Below are positions 32,001 to 39,901 of a stretch of 64,000 bases of DNA, piece by piece. This stretch comes from Rhizobacter sp. (GTDB lineage Bacteria > Pseudomonadota > Gammaproteobacteria > Burkholderiales > Burkholderiaceae_C). Each line of letters opens with the position of its first letter. Position 1 is the first letter of the stretch. Below the pieces are notes generated by a model that worked only from the letters and a program-made list of their open reading frames with translations, searched no databases and was not told where the DNA came from. The translations under genes were made by a program, and so were the position numbers. The stretch lies in NCBI GenBank assembly GCA_025350965.1, contig JANXWV010000135.1, positions 90,402 to 154,401 of the forward strand, given 5' to 3'.

Positions 32001-32438
32001 CGTGCCGGCGACCAGCCCTGCGCCGATCTGGCCGATCTGGCCCACGCGGCTGCAGCCGAGTTCGGTGCGCCGGCCGCGGCCACCGAGCGCATCGCGCGCA
32101 CCGTGTTGCAAAGCCCGGCGTGTGCTCGCTTCTGGCCCGGCGCGCCGGGCCTGCAATGGCACGCCAACGAGGTGCCGGTCGGACACGGCGGCGAGGCCTT
32201 GCGCATCGACCGGCTCGTGTTGATCGACGACGCCACCGGAGGCGCCCCGCAGTGGTGGGTGCTTGACTACAAGCTGCAGCACACGCCACAGCAGTTGCCC
32301 GCCTACCGCGCACAGATGCTGCGCTACCGCAGCGCGGTTCAGCGGGCCCAGCCTGGCGCGGTGGTGCGCTGCGCTTTCGTGACCGGTGCGGGCGCGGTGA
32401 TCGAGGTCGATGTGACGGGCGAAGACGAGCAAGCCTGA
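29034..32438 (+). CDS. addA: AddA-like UvrD/RecB helicase-nuclease
   Basis: Superfamily-1A helicase with a C-terminal nuclease, partner of AddB in break resection. The 1,134-residue protein shows Walker A EACAGAGKT (GAGKT at 36-40) followed by the motif ILAITFTRKAAGEMRQRL. Walker B is HVLIDEFQDTSPLQW, motif III-like IVGDPKQSIYRFRRAEP, and motif V LLTVHGAKGLEARVVFVMDAD. Near the C-terminus LRIDRLVLIDD and WWVLDYKLQHTP look like the PD-(D/E)XK nuclease core. The ATG at 29034 is the fourth of the 17-bp repeat. No internal Shine-Dalgarno is evident, supporting coupling to addB. Confidence 0.88.
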   Translation: MTQAAYRADGERVSRAAFYAVACDPQRSVVVEACAGAGKTWMLVSRILRALLAGAEPHEILAITFTRKAAGEMRQRLDDWLREFGSHHATDAQRTQALIDRGVPAVEAPVLAQQLAGLHERVLSTGRAVEVRTFHAWFAQLLRAAPMELLTELGLQPDMQLIEDPQDHRGDVFRRFHAALLRAPLLRADHAALIQQRGRSAARKWLEAAWDKRVEFELADAAGTLEPSVPPPATEPPGAHPAAALLGERWRAWLRELALALGLGGSKAQDAATGLVMALAHTDPQAAFDAAWAALFTTAGTPRKQLGKVEALTAAQDALAEIAAQIHQLDAHAEHLRMVRLARALLTEFDAYKRARGLADMADLERCGLALLRDATLAGWVQERLDARIRHVLIDEFQDTSPLQWHALHAWLGAYAGAGGGASGQRPPGVFIVGDPKQSIYRFRRAEPRVFEAAREFVVQALGGTLLECDHTRRNAPEVIAALNTVFAQAGAAGEFGGFRAHTTEIAAVPGAGVFSIGRVLRPPKATKSDAPAVWRDTLTTPRTEVEEVLREREAALVASAVQALLAGHLDGRGEGGEGVSGGAGLALASTPEGVAVMRPGEVIVLCRKRESLRLVAHALQRLRIPCAAVEDHALMDAPEARDLVAVLDALVSPSHRLALAQALRSPLFGATDDDLIALATFAQRATSGDWWAALQREWPAHPNLQRAATLLAAWQVAALRLPPHDLLDRIVHEGDLRARVAATVPAAEQVAALDAVDALLGQALSLDGARHATPYNFVRAMKRRAIKVAAPAQPDAVQLLTVHGAKGLEARVVFVMDADPSPRKAETTALLIEWPVESEAPLRCAFVYSEAACAPSLAGLLAAEMQARDREELNGLYVAMSRAKERLVFSATEPHRAPLRAPWWARVEPLATVWVPAWVPAPTNPAALAPSAAAPTALKQLPAWRDAATNGAAPDRTAAIERSADTDATRLGKAVHRVLEWASAGGAGRAGDQPCADLADLAHAAAAEFGAPAAATERIARTVLQSPACARFWPGAPGLQWHANEVPVGHGGEALRIDRLVLIDDATGGAPQWWVLDYKLQHTPQQLPAYRAQMLRYRSAVQRAQPGAVVRCAFVTGAGAVIEVDVTGEDEQA

Positions 32439-32524
32439 GAACTGGCGGAACTTCCCCTGCCTGATCGCGCCACCACTGCGCACCGATACCGGGTGAAATC
32501 GGGCAACGTCATCCCCCCTGAACG

Positions 32525-34387
32525 ATGGTTGCTCACGCCGTGTCCGTTGCCCAGCCGAACCCGACGCGGAACTTCGGCCGATTCCAGTTGCGCCAGTTGC
32601 TCGGCAAGAGTGCCTGCACGATGGTGTGGCTGGCGTTCGACCCCCGCAGCGGCACCGAGCTGATGCTGTCGCTGCCGCGCTTGCAGCCTGCCGGTCCGGC
32701 CGAGCTGGAACACTGGCAACGCGATGCCCGTGCGAGCGGGCGCCTTGACCACCCGAACCTTGCGCCCATCGCCGAAGCGGGCGTGCAGGACCACTGGCCC
32801 TTCGTGGCGGTCGAGCGCAGCCAGGGCGTGCTGCTCGGCGAGTGGCTTGTCGCGCACCCCAACCCGGCGCCGGCCGATGTGGTGCGCGTGCTGTGCGACG
32901 TGCTGCAAGGCCTGGCGTTCGCGCACGACGCGGGCGTGGCGCACCGCGACCTGCAGTTTCAGAGCATCGTCATCAACGAACGCGGCGCTGCCAGCCTGAT
33001 GGCGCTGGGCGTCGCGTCCGAAGCGGCACCGGCGGCCCACACCGCCGTGCGGGGCGGCAGCCACGGCATCGGCGGAACGGAGGGCCTGCGCGCGCAGCGC
33101 AGCGCCGCCACGCGCGACGTGCTCGCCTGCGGCGTGCTGCTGCACCACGCTCTCACCGGCCAGCCGGTTCTCGACCAGGCCGACGTGGCACTTGCCATCG
33201 ACCGCATGACGCCGCTCGGCCGCGAAATCGTGCGCCTGCCATGGACCACGCCCCTGCCCATCCCGGAAGCGCTGCGTGCCATCGCGAACCGCTGCACCTC
33301 GGCCCAGGAGCGGCTGCGCTACCAGAGTGCCCGCACGCTGCTCGGGGCCTTGTCGGGTTGGCTCGAAGCGCAGTCGCAAGACGGCGGCGGCCCGCTGGCC
33401 CTGCTGCTCGACCGCCTGCGCACGGTTGGCCACCTGCCCGCCTTGCCTGGCCTCGCCGCGCGCGTGGCCCGCATCACGAGCCAGGAGGGCCAGCGCACCG
33501 AGCAGATCGCCGAAGACGTGCTGGTCGACATGGCCCTCACCTTCGAGCTGCTGCGCACCCTGAATTCGGCACAGGTGCAGGGCACGCAGGTGCAAGGCAA
33601 TGGCCCGGTGCTGACCTTGCGACGCATCATTTCGCTGATCGGCGTGAACGGTGTGCGGCAGGCCGCCAACGCGCTGCGCCGGTGGCCTGGCCCGCTGGCG
33701 CCGGAGCAGGCCGCCGCACTGCAAGCCACGTTCGACCAGGTGCGGTTGGCCGGCCATGTGGCGCAGGCCTTGCGCCCGGCCGGCTACGACGCGCAGGTGA
33801 CGTACCTGATCGCCGTGCTGCAGAACCTTGGCCGCTTGATGCTGCGCTACCACTTCGCCGACGAAGCCGTGCAGATGCGCGACCTGATGCAACCGAGCCC
33901 CGATGGCCGCGAGCCCGGCGGGGCGCCGCAGCCGGGGATGAGCGAGACCGCTGCGGGTTTTGCGGTGCTCGGGGTCGACATCGAGTCGCTCGGCGGTGCG
34001 GTGGGCCGCCAGTGGGGCCTGGGCGACGATGTGCTGCACATGGCGCGCCGGCTGCCTGCCGATGCCCCGGTGCGCAAGCCCGACAACGACGACGAAGTTC
34101 TGCGCCTGATCGCCAGTGCCGCCAACGACGTGGTCGATGCCACCCAACTCGCGACCCCCGCGCGGCAGGCCAGCGCCCTGGCGCATGTGGCGCAACGCTA
34201 CGGCCGCGCGCTGGGCATCAACGGCCGCGACGTGACCGACGCGCTGCACGCGGCGCGCGAGACGCTTGCCACCGGCAAGGCCGCACCGGCATCGACCCGC
34301 AGCGGCCTGCCGGACTCTGCGGCGCAAGCCGAGGCGACCGACCCCGCGCCCGACCCCGCGCCCGGCGCCGCAACCGGCACGCCTTGA
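32525..34387 (+). CDS. Pseudokinase-HDOD domain protein
   Basis: A 620-residue protein with an N-terminal Ser/Thr-kinase-like domain (about 15-280), an HDOD domain (about 300-510) and a low-complexity Pro/Ala tail. The kinase part keeps the fold marker HRD (HRDLQFQS, near residue 139). It lacks the glycine loop (LLGKSACTMVW), the VAIK lysine (LMLSLP in its place) and the metal-binding DFG (SLMALGVAS), so it is predicted to be catalytically dead. HDOD begins near LPALPGLAARVARITSQEGQRTEQIAEDVL. HDOD domains are HD-fold signalling modules. The stop overlaps the next gene by one base (TGATG). The next protein has the same layout with an intact kinase, suggesting the two form an enzyme-pseudoenzyme pair. 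Confidence 0.8.
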   Translation: MVAHAVSVAQPNPTRNFGRFQLRQLLGKSACTMVWLAFDPRSGTELMLSLPRLQPAGPAELEHWQRDARASGRLDHPNLAPIAEAGVQDHWPFVAVERSQGVLLGEWLVAHPNPAPADVVRVLCDVLQGLAFAHDAGVAHRDLQFQSIVINERGAASLMALGVASEAAPAAHTAVRGGSHGIGGTEGLRAQRSAATRDVLACGVLLHHALTGQPVLDQADVALAIDRMTPLGREIVRLPWTTPLPIPEALRAIANRCTSAQERLRYQSARTLLGALSGWLEAQSQDGGGPLALLLDRLRTVGHLPALPGLAARVARITSQEGQRTEQIAEDVLVDMALTFELLRTLNSAQVQGTQVQGNGPVLTLRRIISLIGVNGVRQAANALRRWPGPLAPEQAAALQATFDQVRLAGHVAQALRPAGYDAQVTYLIAVLQNLGRLMLRYHFADEAVQMRDLMQPSPDGREPGGAPQPGMSETAAGFAVLGVDIESLGGAVGRQWGLGDDVLHMARRLPADAPVRKPDNDDEVLRLIASAANDVVDATQLATPARQASALAHVAQRYGRALGINGRDVTDALHAARETLATGKAAPASTRSGLPDSAAQAEATDPAPDPAPGAATGTP

Positions 34388-36852
34388 TGGCCATCGACCT
34401 GAACATCGTCGCGGCATCGCGCGTCGGCCGCTTCGAGCTGAAGCGGGTGCTGGGCCGAGGCGCGCAGGCGACCGTGTGGCTCGCATGGGACAGCCGGCTC
34501 GACCGCGAGGTGGCCGTCAAGCTGATGCCGGCACAGGCCGATTCAGACGACACGACGATGAACCAATGGCTGCAGGAAGCGCGCAGCGTCAGCCGCCTCA
34601 CGCACCCGAACATCGTGCCGGTGTTCGAGGCCGACGTGCACGAACTGCAGCCTTACCTGGTGTTCGAGTACGTGCCCGGGCCGACCCTGTCGCAACACTT
34701 GCGCACGCGCGGCGCGCTGCCTGCGCACGAGGCCGTGACGCTGATGCTCGGCGTACTCGATGCGCTGGCCGCCGCGCACGCGGCCGGCGTGGTGCACCGC
34801 GATCTCAAGCCATCGAACATCCTCGTCGACGGCAGCGGCCGCGCGCGGGTGATGGACTTCGGCATCGCCGCGCGCATGAACGACCCGGGCGGCCAGGGCC
34901 AGGTGGTCGGCACGCCGGGCTATATGTCGCCCGAAGCGGTGAACGCCGCGCTGCCGGCGCCGACGATGGACGTGTTCGCCGCCGGCATCGTGCTGACCGA
35001 ACTGCTCAGCGGCCAGCGCCTCGTCAATGAACGCGACCCGTACCGCGCCATGTCGCGTGTCGTGCATGAAGACCTGGCCCTTCCGGGCAGTCTGCGGGCC
35101 GACGTGGACGACACCTTGCGCACGGTGCTTCTGCGCGCGCTGGCACGCGACCCGACGCAGCGCTGGAAGAGCGTGCAACTGCTGCGCGATGCGCTGGCCG
35201 ATTGGCTCGCGCCCGAGCCGGCGGCGGCGCCGACCGCCGGGCAGCAACCCACGGCGCGCGCCGGTGCCGGCGCCGGCACGCTCGACTTCCTGCTGCGGCG
35301 CATGCGCCACAAGAGCGACTTCCCCGCACTGTCGGACTCGGTGTTGCGGATTCGCCGCGTTGCCAGTTCCGACAACGAGAGCCTGACCAGCCTCGCGAAC
35401 GAGATCCTGAAGGACGTGGCGCTCACCAACAAGCTGCTGCGCGTGGTGAATACCGCGCACTTCGGTGCGGTGGGTGGCGACGGCGTGAGCACGGTGTCGC
35501 GCGCGGTTGCGTTGATCGGTTTTGCCGGCGTGCGCAACATGGCGATGAGCCTGGTGCTGCTGGAGCACATGCAGAACAAGGCGCATGCGAGCCAGTTGCA
35601 GGACGAGTTCCTGCGCGCGTTGCTGGCCGGAACGCTGGCCAGCGAACTGGGCCGCCACACGCGCGACACCGAAGAAGCCTTCATCGTCGCGATGTACTTG
35701 AACCTCGGGCGCTTGCTGGCCGAGTTCTACCTTGCCGAGGAGGCCCAGCAGGTGCGCGACATGGTCTGCGCGCGTGCACCGCGCGGCCAGCGCCAGGCCA
35801 CCGAAGAAAGCGCGTCGCTCGCAGTACTGGGTATCAGCTACGAGCAGCTCGGCATCGGCGTGGCGCGCACCTGGGGCCTGCCCGACAGCCTGCAGCGCGC
35901 CATGCGCAAGCCGGTGGGCGAGCCGCCGCTGCGCGTGCCCGACCAGCCGGCCGAGCGGCTGCGATGGTTGTCGCAGGCGGCCAACCGCATCGCCGACTCG
36001 CTGCTCACGTCGGGTGCCGATTCAAGCGCCGAGTCAGCCGGCGAGCGCCTGGCGCTGGTTGCGCAGCAACACGCCCGTGTGCTCGGCGTGAGCGTGGCGC
36101 AGATCGAGGCCGCCACGCTCGTCGCGCAGCAGCGAATGGCCGAGCTGGCGCAAGCGATGGGCCTGCACGTGGCACCCGACTCGCCGATGTACCGGCTGCT
36201 CGCGCCGCCCGCGCCCCCGCCCGAACCGAATGACCACGGCGACCCTGGCGACCCGGTCTCCATCGGCCTGCAAAGCCACGCGCTGCAAGCGACCGTGGTG
36301 TTGACGCAGACGCAGGTCGCGGCGCGCACGAGCCTCGACTCGGCCGCCGAGTTGCTGGCCGCCGGCGTGCAGGACATCACCAACACCATGGTCGATGACT
36401 TCAAGCTCAACGAAGTGCTGCGCATGGTGCTCGAGACGATCTACCGCGCGCTCGGCCTGCGCCGCGTGGTGTTCTGCATGCGCGACACCAAGACCGGCGA
36501 ACTCACCGGCCGCTTCGGCCTGGGCGACGATGCCCCGGCGGTGGCTGCGCGGTTCAAGGTGGCGCTCAAGGGCGACGTGAACCTCTTCAGCGCGGTCTGC
36601 CTGAAGAACGTCGACACGCTGATCAGCGACGCCACGCTGCCCAGCATCGCAGCCCGCCTGCCCGCCTGGTACCGCGAAGGGGTGAACGCGCCGGCCTTCC
36701 TGCTGCTGCCGCTGCAGATGAAAGGCGCGCCGTTCGGCCTGATTTATGCCGACAAAGCGTTGCCGGGCGGCATCGAGCTGGGGGAGCGGGAGTTGTCGCT
36801 GGTGCGCACGTTGCGCAACCAGGCGGTGATGGCGTTCAAGCACGCGACTTGA
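34387..36852 (+). CDS. Ser/Thr protein kinase-HDOD-GAF protein
   Basis: An 821-residue cytoplasmic signalling protein. The N-terminal kinase domain (about 14-275) is intact: glycine loop VLGRGAQATVWLAWD, VAVK with Lys45, HRDLKPSN (His137-Asp139), DFG with Asp157 and GTPGYMSPEA. An HDOD domain follows (about 300-510; FPALSDSVLRIRRVASSDNESL). A Pro-rich linker leads to a C-terminal GAF domain (about 650-821; DFKLNEVLRMVLETIYRALGLRRVVFC). A small ligand sensed by GAF could control the kinase. The start is ATG 34387 inside the previous stop; the 1,336-residue ORF-track entry starting at 32842 runs out of frame through the upstream gene. Targets unknown. Confidence 0.87.
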   Translation: MAIDLNIVAASRVGRFELKRVLGRGAQATVWLAWDSRLDREVAVKLMPAQADSDDTTMNQWLQEARSVSRLTHPNIVPVFEADVHELQPYLVFEYVPGPTLSQHLRTRGALPAHEAVTLMLGVLDALAAAHAAGVVHRDLKPSNILVDGSGRARVMDFGIAARMNDPGGQGQVVGTPGYMSPEAVNAALPAPTMDVFAAGIVLTELLSGQRLVNERDPYRAMSRVVHEDLALPGSLRADVDDTLRTVLLRALARDPTQRWKSVQLLRDALADWLAPEPAAAPTAGQQPTARAGAGAGTLDFLLRRMRHKSDFPALSDSVLRIRRVASSDNESLTSLANEILKDVALTNKLLRVVNTAHFGAVGGDGVSTVSRAVALIGFAGVRNMAMSLVLLEHMQNKAHASQLQDEFLRALLAGTLASELGRHTRDTEEAFIVAMYLNLGRLLAEFYLAEEAQQVRDMVCARAPRGQRQATEESASLAVLGISYEQLGIGVARTWGLPDSLQRAMRKPVGEPPLRVPDQPAERLRWLSQAANRIADSLLTSGADSSAESAGERLALVAQQHARVLGVSVAQIEAATLVAQQRMAELAQAMGLHVAPDSPMYRLLAPPAPPPEPNDHGDPGDPVSIGLQSHALQATVVLTQTQVAARTSLDSAAELLAAGVQDITNTMVDDFKLNEVLRMVLETIYRALGLRRVVFCMRDTKTGELTGRFGLGDDAPAVAARFKVALKGDVNLFSAVCLKNVDTLISDATLPSIAARLPAWYREGVNAPAFLLLPLQMKGAPFGLIYADKALPGGIELGERELSLVRTLRNQAVMAFKHAT

Positions 36853-36903
36853 AGCGGTGCCTGGCCTCTTTCGAGTGTGGCTCTAGCGTCGTTCGAAAGG
36901 GGT

Positions 36904-36997
36904 GACGAGCCTGACCCCGGCACTGGTCGCAACGGTTGGGGCTGCTTCGTTCCCGACCTGACCCGGTTGGCCGCGCTTCCATGCGGGGAGGCCCGTC
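36904..36997 (-). ncRNA. ffs: 4.5S SRP RNA (small bacterial type)
   Basis: On the minus strand the signature GGTCAGGTCGGGAACGAAG followed by CAGCC is the SRP helix-8 region: a GGAA tetraloop, plus the symmetric and asymmetric internal loops that bind Ffh. The ends pair: GACGGGCCT with AGGCTCGTC, and CCCCG with CGGGG, making the single long hairpin of about 94 nt. A TAGAAT -10 ends 7 bases upstream of the predicted 5' G. It is not in the ORF track and lies between the kinase pair and the gene at 37056. The exact 3' end is inferred from pairing. Confidence 0.92.
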
Positions 36998-37004
36998 GCT
37001 GCGT

Positions 37005-37010
37005 ATTCTA
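37005..37010 (-). promoter_or_regulatory. -10 of the ffs promoter
   Basis: TAGAAT on the minus strand, 7 bases before the predicted 5' end of the SRP RNA. No good -35 was found at standard distance; a TTGACC at 37048-37043 is too far. Confidence 0.55.
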
Positions 37011-37055
37011 GTGGGCGGAGAAATCCCTTTCCTGCGCGGGCCGGTCAAACCGCCG

Positions 37056-38390
37056 CTACACCAGCCCGCGTTCCACTTCCATCAGCTGAAAGCGCGCCAG
37101 CGCGAGGTTCGTGCGGTGCTTCTCGAGCATGGCCACGAGGAACAGGTCAGGGTGGCGCGAGAGCGTGCGTACCACCTGCTGGCGCGGGCCGGCGGTGGTC
37201 ATGACTTCGTCGACCTGCTCGGCCATGCCCATGCTTCGGGCTGCCTGGCGGTGGGCCCGCAACACCTGGGCGCAGCCTGCGGCGACCAGGTCCATGTCGA
37301 CCGGGTGGTCCTCGCGTGTCTCGCGGGCCAGCACCAGGCCGGTGGTGCCATCGACCACCGCGCAGCCGAGCAGGCCGTCGAGCGAGAGCATGCCGGCCAG
37401 CGCCTTGCGCGCCCGCGCCGGGTCGAGCAGGCCGCGGCTGATGCGCATCACGGGCGGGGCAGTGTCGGCTGCGGCTGCGGCTGCGGCGGGCACGCGGGCA
37501 GGCGTGATGTGCGGGGCCTGGGCGCCGGTTGCGGGCGCTTGCGCTGGCGCGGCGTCGAGGTCGCTGACCTTGATCGGGAAGTCGCTCATGCCCATCATTG
37601 CGGGGTGGGCCGTCGGGTCCCAGGCGGGTTGGGCCTTGACCTGGTTCCACATGCCCAGCATCGCGTTCCAGACCGACGACGCGCCGGTCATCGATTCGCT
37701 CAGCACGTGCACGTGCAGGCGCGCCGGCCAGACCACGGCGCTGATCTTGTTGGCGATCCAGACCGCGTTGGGCGGCAACATGAAAAGCAGGTTCGGGCAG
37801 CGCCACGTGGGCAGCATGGCGGCGCTGTGCAGCGCGTCGAGCAAGCCGTCGATCGCGTGGGGTTGCAGCGGGCCGATGATGACCGTGGTCATCTGGCTGC
37901 GCTCCATCAGCGCGACCGGTATCTCGGCAGCGTCGCGGCCCGGGGCCCGGACATCGGCGTGGTAGATGCGAAGCGTGTCTTCGTGGCGCCGCACGAGCGT
38001 GGTGCGCTCGATCATGGCCAGTGTGCGCAGGGTGGACTGCTCGCGCAGGTGCAGCCGCTCGATCGGCCGCCCGCCAGCGTCGGACAAGGCCTTGATGACA
38101 GCCGCCGCCCACACGCCGGCCGGGTCGAGCAGGGTGATCAGCGACGTGGCGGTGTCGAGGTCCGCCCGTGTCGCGGCGAAGTGCTCGCGGATGGCCTGCG
38201 CCGGAGAGCCGGTGACGACCAGGTCTTTCGAGTGCCGGTCGACCATCTGGCCACGGGCGTTGACCTCGGTGGCCACGCTCTCCATGATCGCGGTGGCTGC
38301 AAAGCCGCCGTCGGGATCGGCGTCGGCCGCGCGCTTCTTGCCGTCGGGGCCTTTCGAAGCACCGAGATCACCGAACAAGGATGTGAGCAC
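37056..38390 (-). CDS. Uncharacterised protein with possible roadblock/LC7-like C-terminus
   Basis: I do not recognise this 444-residue protein with certainty. It is soluble, without signal peptide or membrane helix. Residues about 90-250 form a mixed alpha/beta region (AAVIKALSDAGGRPIERL, TVIIGPLQPHAIDGLLDAL, CPNLLFMLPPNAVWIANKI). A linker with an alanine run follows, encoded by a GGCTGC repeat near 37465-37490. The last 110 residues (MLSLDGLLGCAVVDGTTGLVLARETRE onward) look like a roadblock/LC7 domain, a fold used by small-GTPase regulators. The start is GTG with AGGAG upstream. It faces the two kinase-HDOD genes across ffs, so a shared signalling role is possible but unproven. Confidence 0.55.
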   Translation of the reverse strand: MLTSLFGDLGASKGPDGKKRAADADPDGGFAATAIMESVATEVNARGQMVDRHSKDLVVTGSPAQAIREHFAATRADLDTATSLITLLDPAGVWAAAVIKALSDAGGRPIERLHLREQSTLRTLAMIERTTLVRRHEDTLRIYHADVRAPGRDAAEIPVALMERSQMTTVIIGPLQPHAIDGLLDALHSAAMLPTWRCPNLLFMLPPNAVWIANKISAVVWPARLHVHVLSESMTGASSVWNAMLGMWNQVKAQPAWDPTAHPAMMGMSDFPIKVSDLDAAPAQAPATGAQAPHITPARVPAAAAAAADTAPPVMRISRGLLDPARARKALAGMLSLDGLLGCAVVDGTTGLVLARETREDHPVDMDLVAAGCAQVLRAHRQAARSMGMAEQVDEVMTTAGPRQQVVRTLSRHPDLFLVAMLEKHRTNLALARFQLMEVERGLV

Positions 38391-38535
38391 ACGGACTCCT
38401 GGCGAAAGACATTGCAGTCGCGTTGTGCGCCCGCCTGCCCGAGTCTAGGCAGCGCGTACGCTGCGAACAACCCCTAAGGGGCGGCAGCGAAGAAACTCAT
38501 GTACCAATCGGTGACGCCGACGCAGCAGCTTCGAA

Positions 38536-39837
38536 ATGACTAGCATCGAGGCTGCCCCGGTTTCACCATCTCTCGCCGACCCCATGACCGCCCTGACCGC
38601 CCCCGCACACCCCGCCCGCCAGGATGTGGCGCTGATCGGCCTCGTCGGGCTGGCGCACAGCGTCAGCCACTTCAGCCAGCTGCTGCTGCCGCCGCTGTTT
38701 CCTTGGCTGAAGGTCGCGTTCGGCGTGAGTTTCACCGAGCTCGGGTTGCTGATGACGATCTTCTTCGTGGTCTCGTGCGCTGTGCAGGCTGCGTCTGGCT
38801 TCGTGGTCGACCGCTTCGGGCCCCGGCCAGTGCTGTTCGGTGGCCTGGCGTTGCTGGGGCTGGCGGCACTGGGCTACGCCGCGAGCCCGAGCTACGGCGC
38901 CATGGCGCTGTGCACGGTGGTGGCGGGGGTGGGCAACGGGGTGTTCCACCCGGTCGACTTCACGCTGCTCAATCGCAAGGTGCATGCATCGCGGCTGGGC
39001 CATGCGTTCAGCGCCCACGGCATCACCGGCAGCCTGGGCTGGGCGCTGGCGCCGGTCATGATGGTCCCGCTGGCCATGGCGTACTCGTGGCGAGTGGCGC
39101 TCGCCAGCGCGGGCGTGCTCGCATTCGTGGTGCTGGCGGTGCTGTGGTTCAACCGCGAGCAGTTGGCGCTCGATATGGCGGTGCACAAGCGGGTAGATGC
39201 CGACACCACCGCCACGCGCGCTGCCACCGACGCCGAAGGGAACTTCGACTTCCTGAAGATCCCGGCCGTGTGGATGTGTTTCGGCTTCTTCTTCTTCTTC
39301 GCTGCCTCGCTCAGCGGGGTGCAGACCTTCGCCCCCGCGGCCGCGCAGGCGCTGCACGGCGTGCCTGTGGGCATCACCGCGATGTGCATCTCGATCTACA
39401 TGGTGTGCAGCGCGGCGGGCATGGTGGTGGGCGGCTTCCTGGCGTCGGACCCGGCGCGCTGCGAACGCATCATCGGCGCCGGTTTCGGCGTGGCGGCCAG
39501 CGTGGCGCTGGCCATCGCGTTGCTCGACATGCCGCCGCTGGCGGTACCGGCACTGTTCGGCGTGATGGGCTTCGGCGCCGGCCTGGCCGGGCCGTCGCGT
39601 GACCTGATCGTGAAGCGCGCCTCGCCGCCGAATGCGACCGGGCGCGTCTACGGGGTGGTTTACTCGGGCCTCGACATCGGGCAAGCCGTGGCACCGCTGC
39701 TGTATGGCGCGCTGATGGACCACCACCGCCCGGCCCTCGTCTGGCTCGCCATTGCCGTGGTGCAGGGCCTGTTGATCGTCAATGCGTTCAACGTTCGAAA
39801 GGTGCGGCGCACGCGGCTCGTCGGCGCGCCGGCTTGA
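38536..39837 (+). CDS. Major facilitator superfamily transporter
   Basis: A 433-residue inner-membrane secondary transporter with about twelve hydrophobic helices. After a polar N-terminus the first helix starts at IGLVGLAHSVSHFSQLLLPPL. The MFS loop 2-3 motif is degenerate (VVDRFGPRPVLFGGL), and GVGNGVFHPVDFTLLNRKV in helix 4-5 recalls the fosmidomycin-resistance (Fsr) branch. The middle loop is hydrophilic and acidic. The start is ATG 38536, with ATG 38584 possible. It precedes a ThDP enzyme and an RraA-like aldolase on the same strand, so it may import or export a related organic acid; this is inference only. Confidence 0.85.
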   Translation: MTSIEAAPVSPSLADPMTALTAPAHPARQDVALIGLVGLAHSVSHFSQLLLPPLFPWLKVAFGVSFTELGLLMTIFFVVSCAVQAASGFVVDRFGPRPVLFGGLALLGLAALGYAASPSYGAMALCTVVAGVGNGVFHPVDFTLLNRKVHASRLGHAFSAHGITGSLGWALAPVMMVPLAMAYSWRVALASAGVLAFVVLAVLWFNREQLALDMAVHKRVDADTTATRAATDAEGNFDFLKIPAVWMCFGFFFFFAASLSGVQTFAPAAAQALHGVPVGITAMCISIYMVCSAAGMVVGGFLASDPARCERIIGAGFGVAASVALAIALLDMPPLAVPALFGVMGFGAGLAGPSRDLIVKRASPPNATGRVYGVVYSGLDIGQAVAPLLYGALMDHHRPALVWLAIAVVQGLLIVNAFNVRKVRRTRLVGAPA

Positions 39838-39901
39838 CCGACACGCGAGACGCGGTACGCGACGCGTTCCACCTGGCGCCCGGTGCGGGCCAGAATATGG
39901 G

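Noticed and set aside
32842-34386. 1,336-aa reading of the kinase-HDOD-GAF ORF.
   Set aside because: The upstream part is an out-of-phase reading of the pseudokinase gene; the ATG at 34387 overlaps its stop as in coupled genes.
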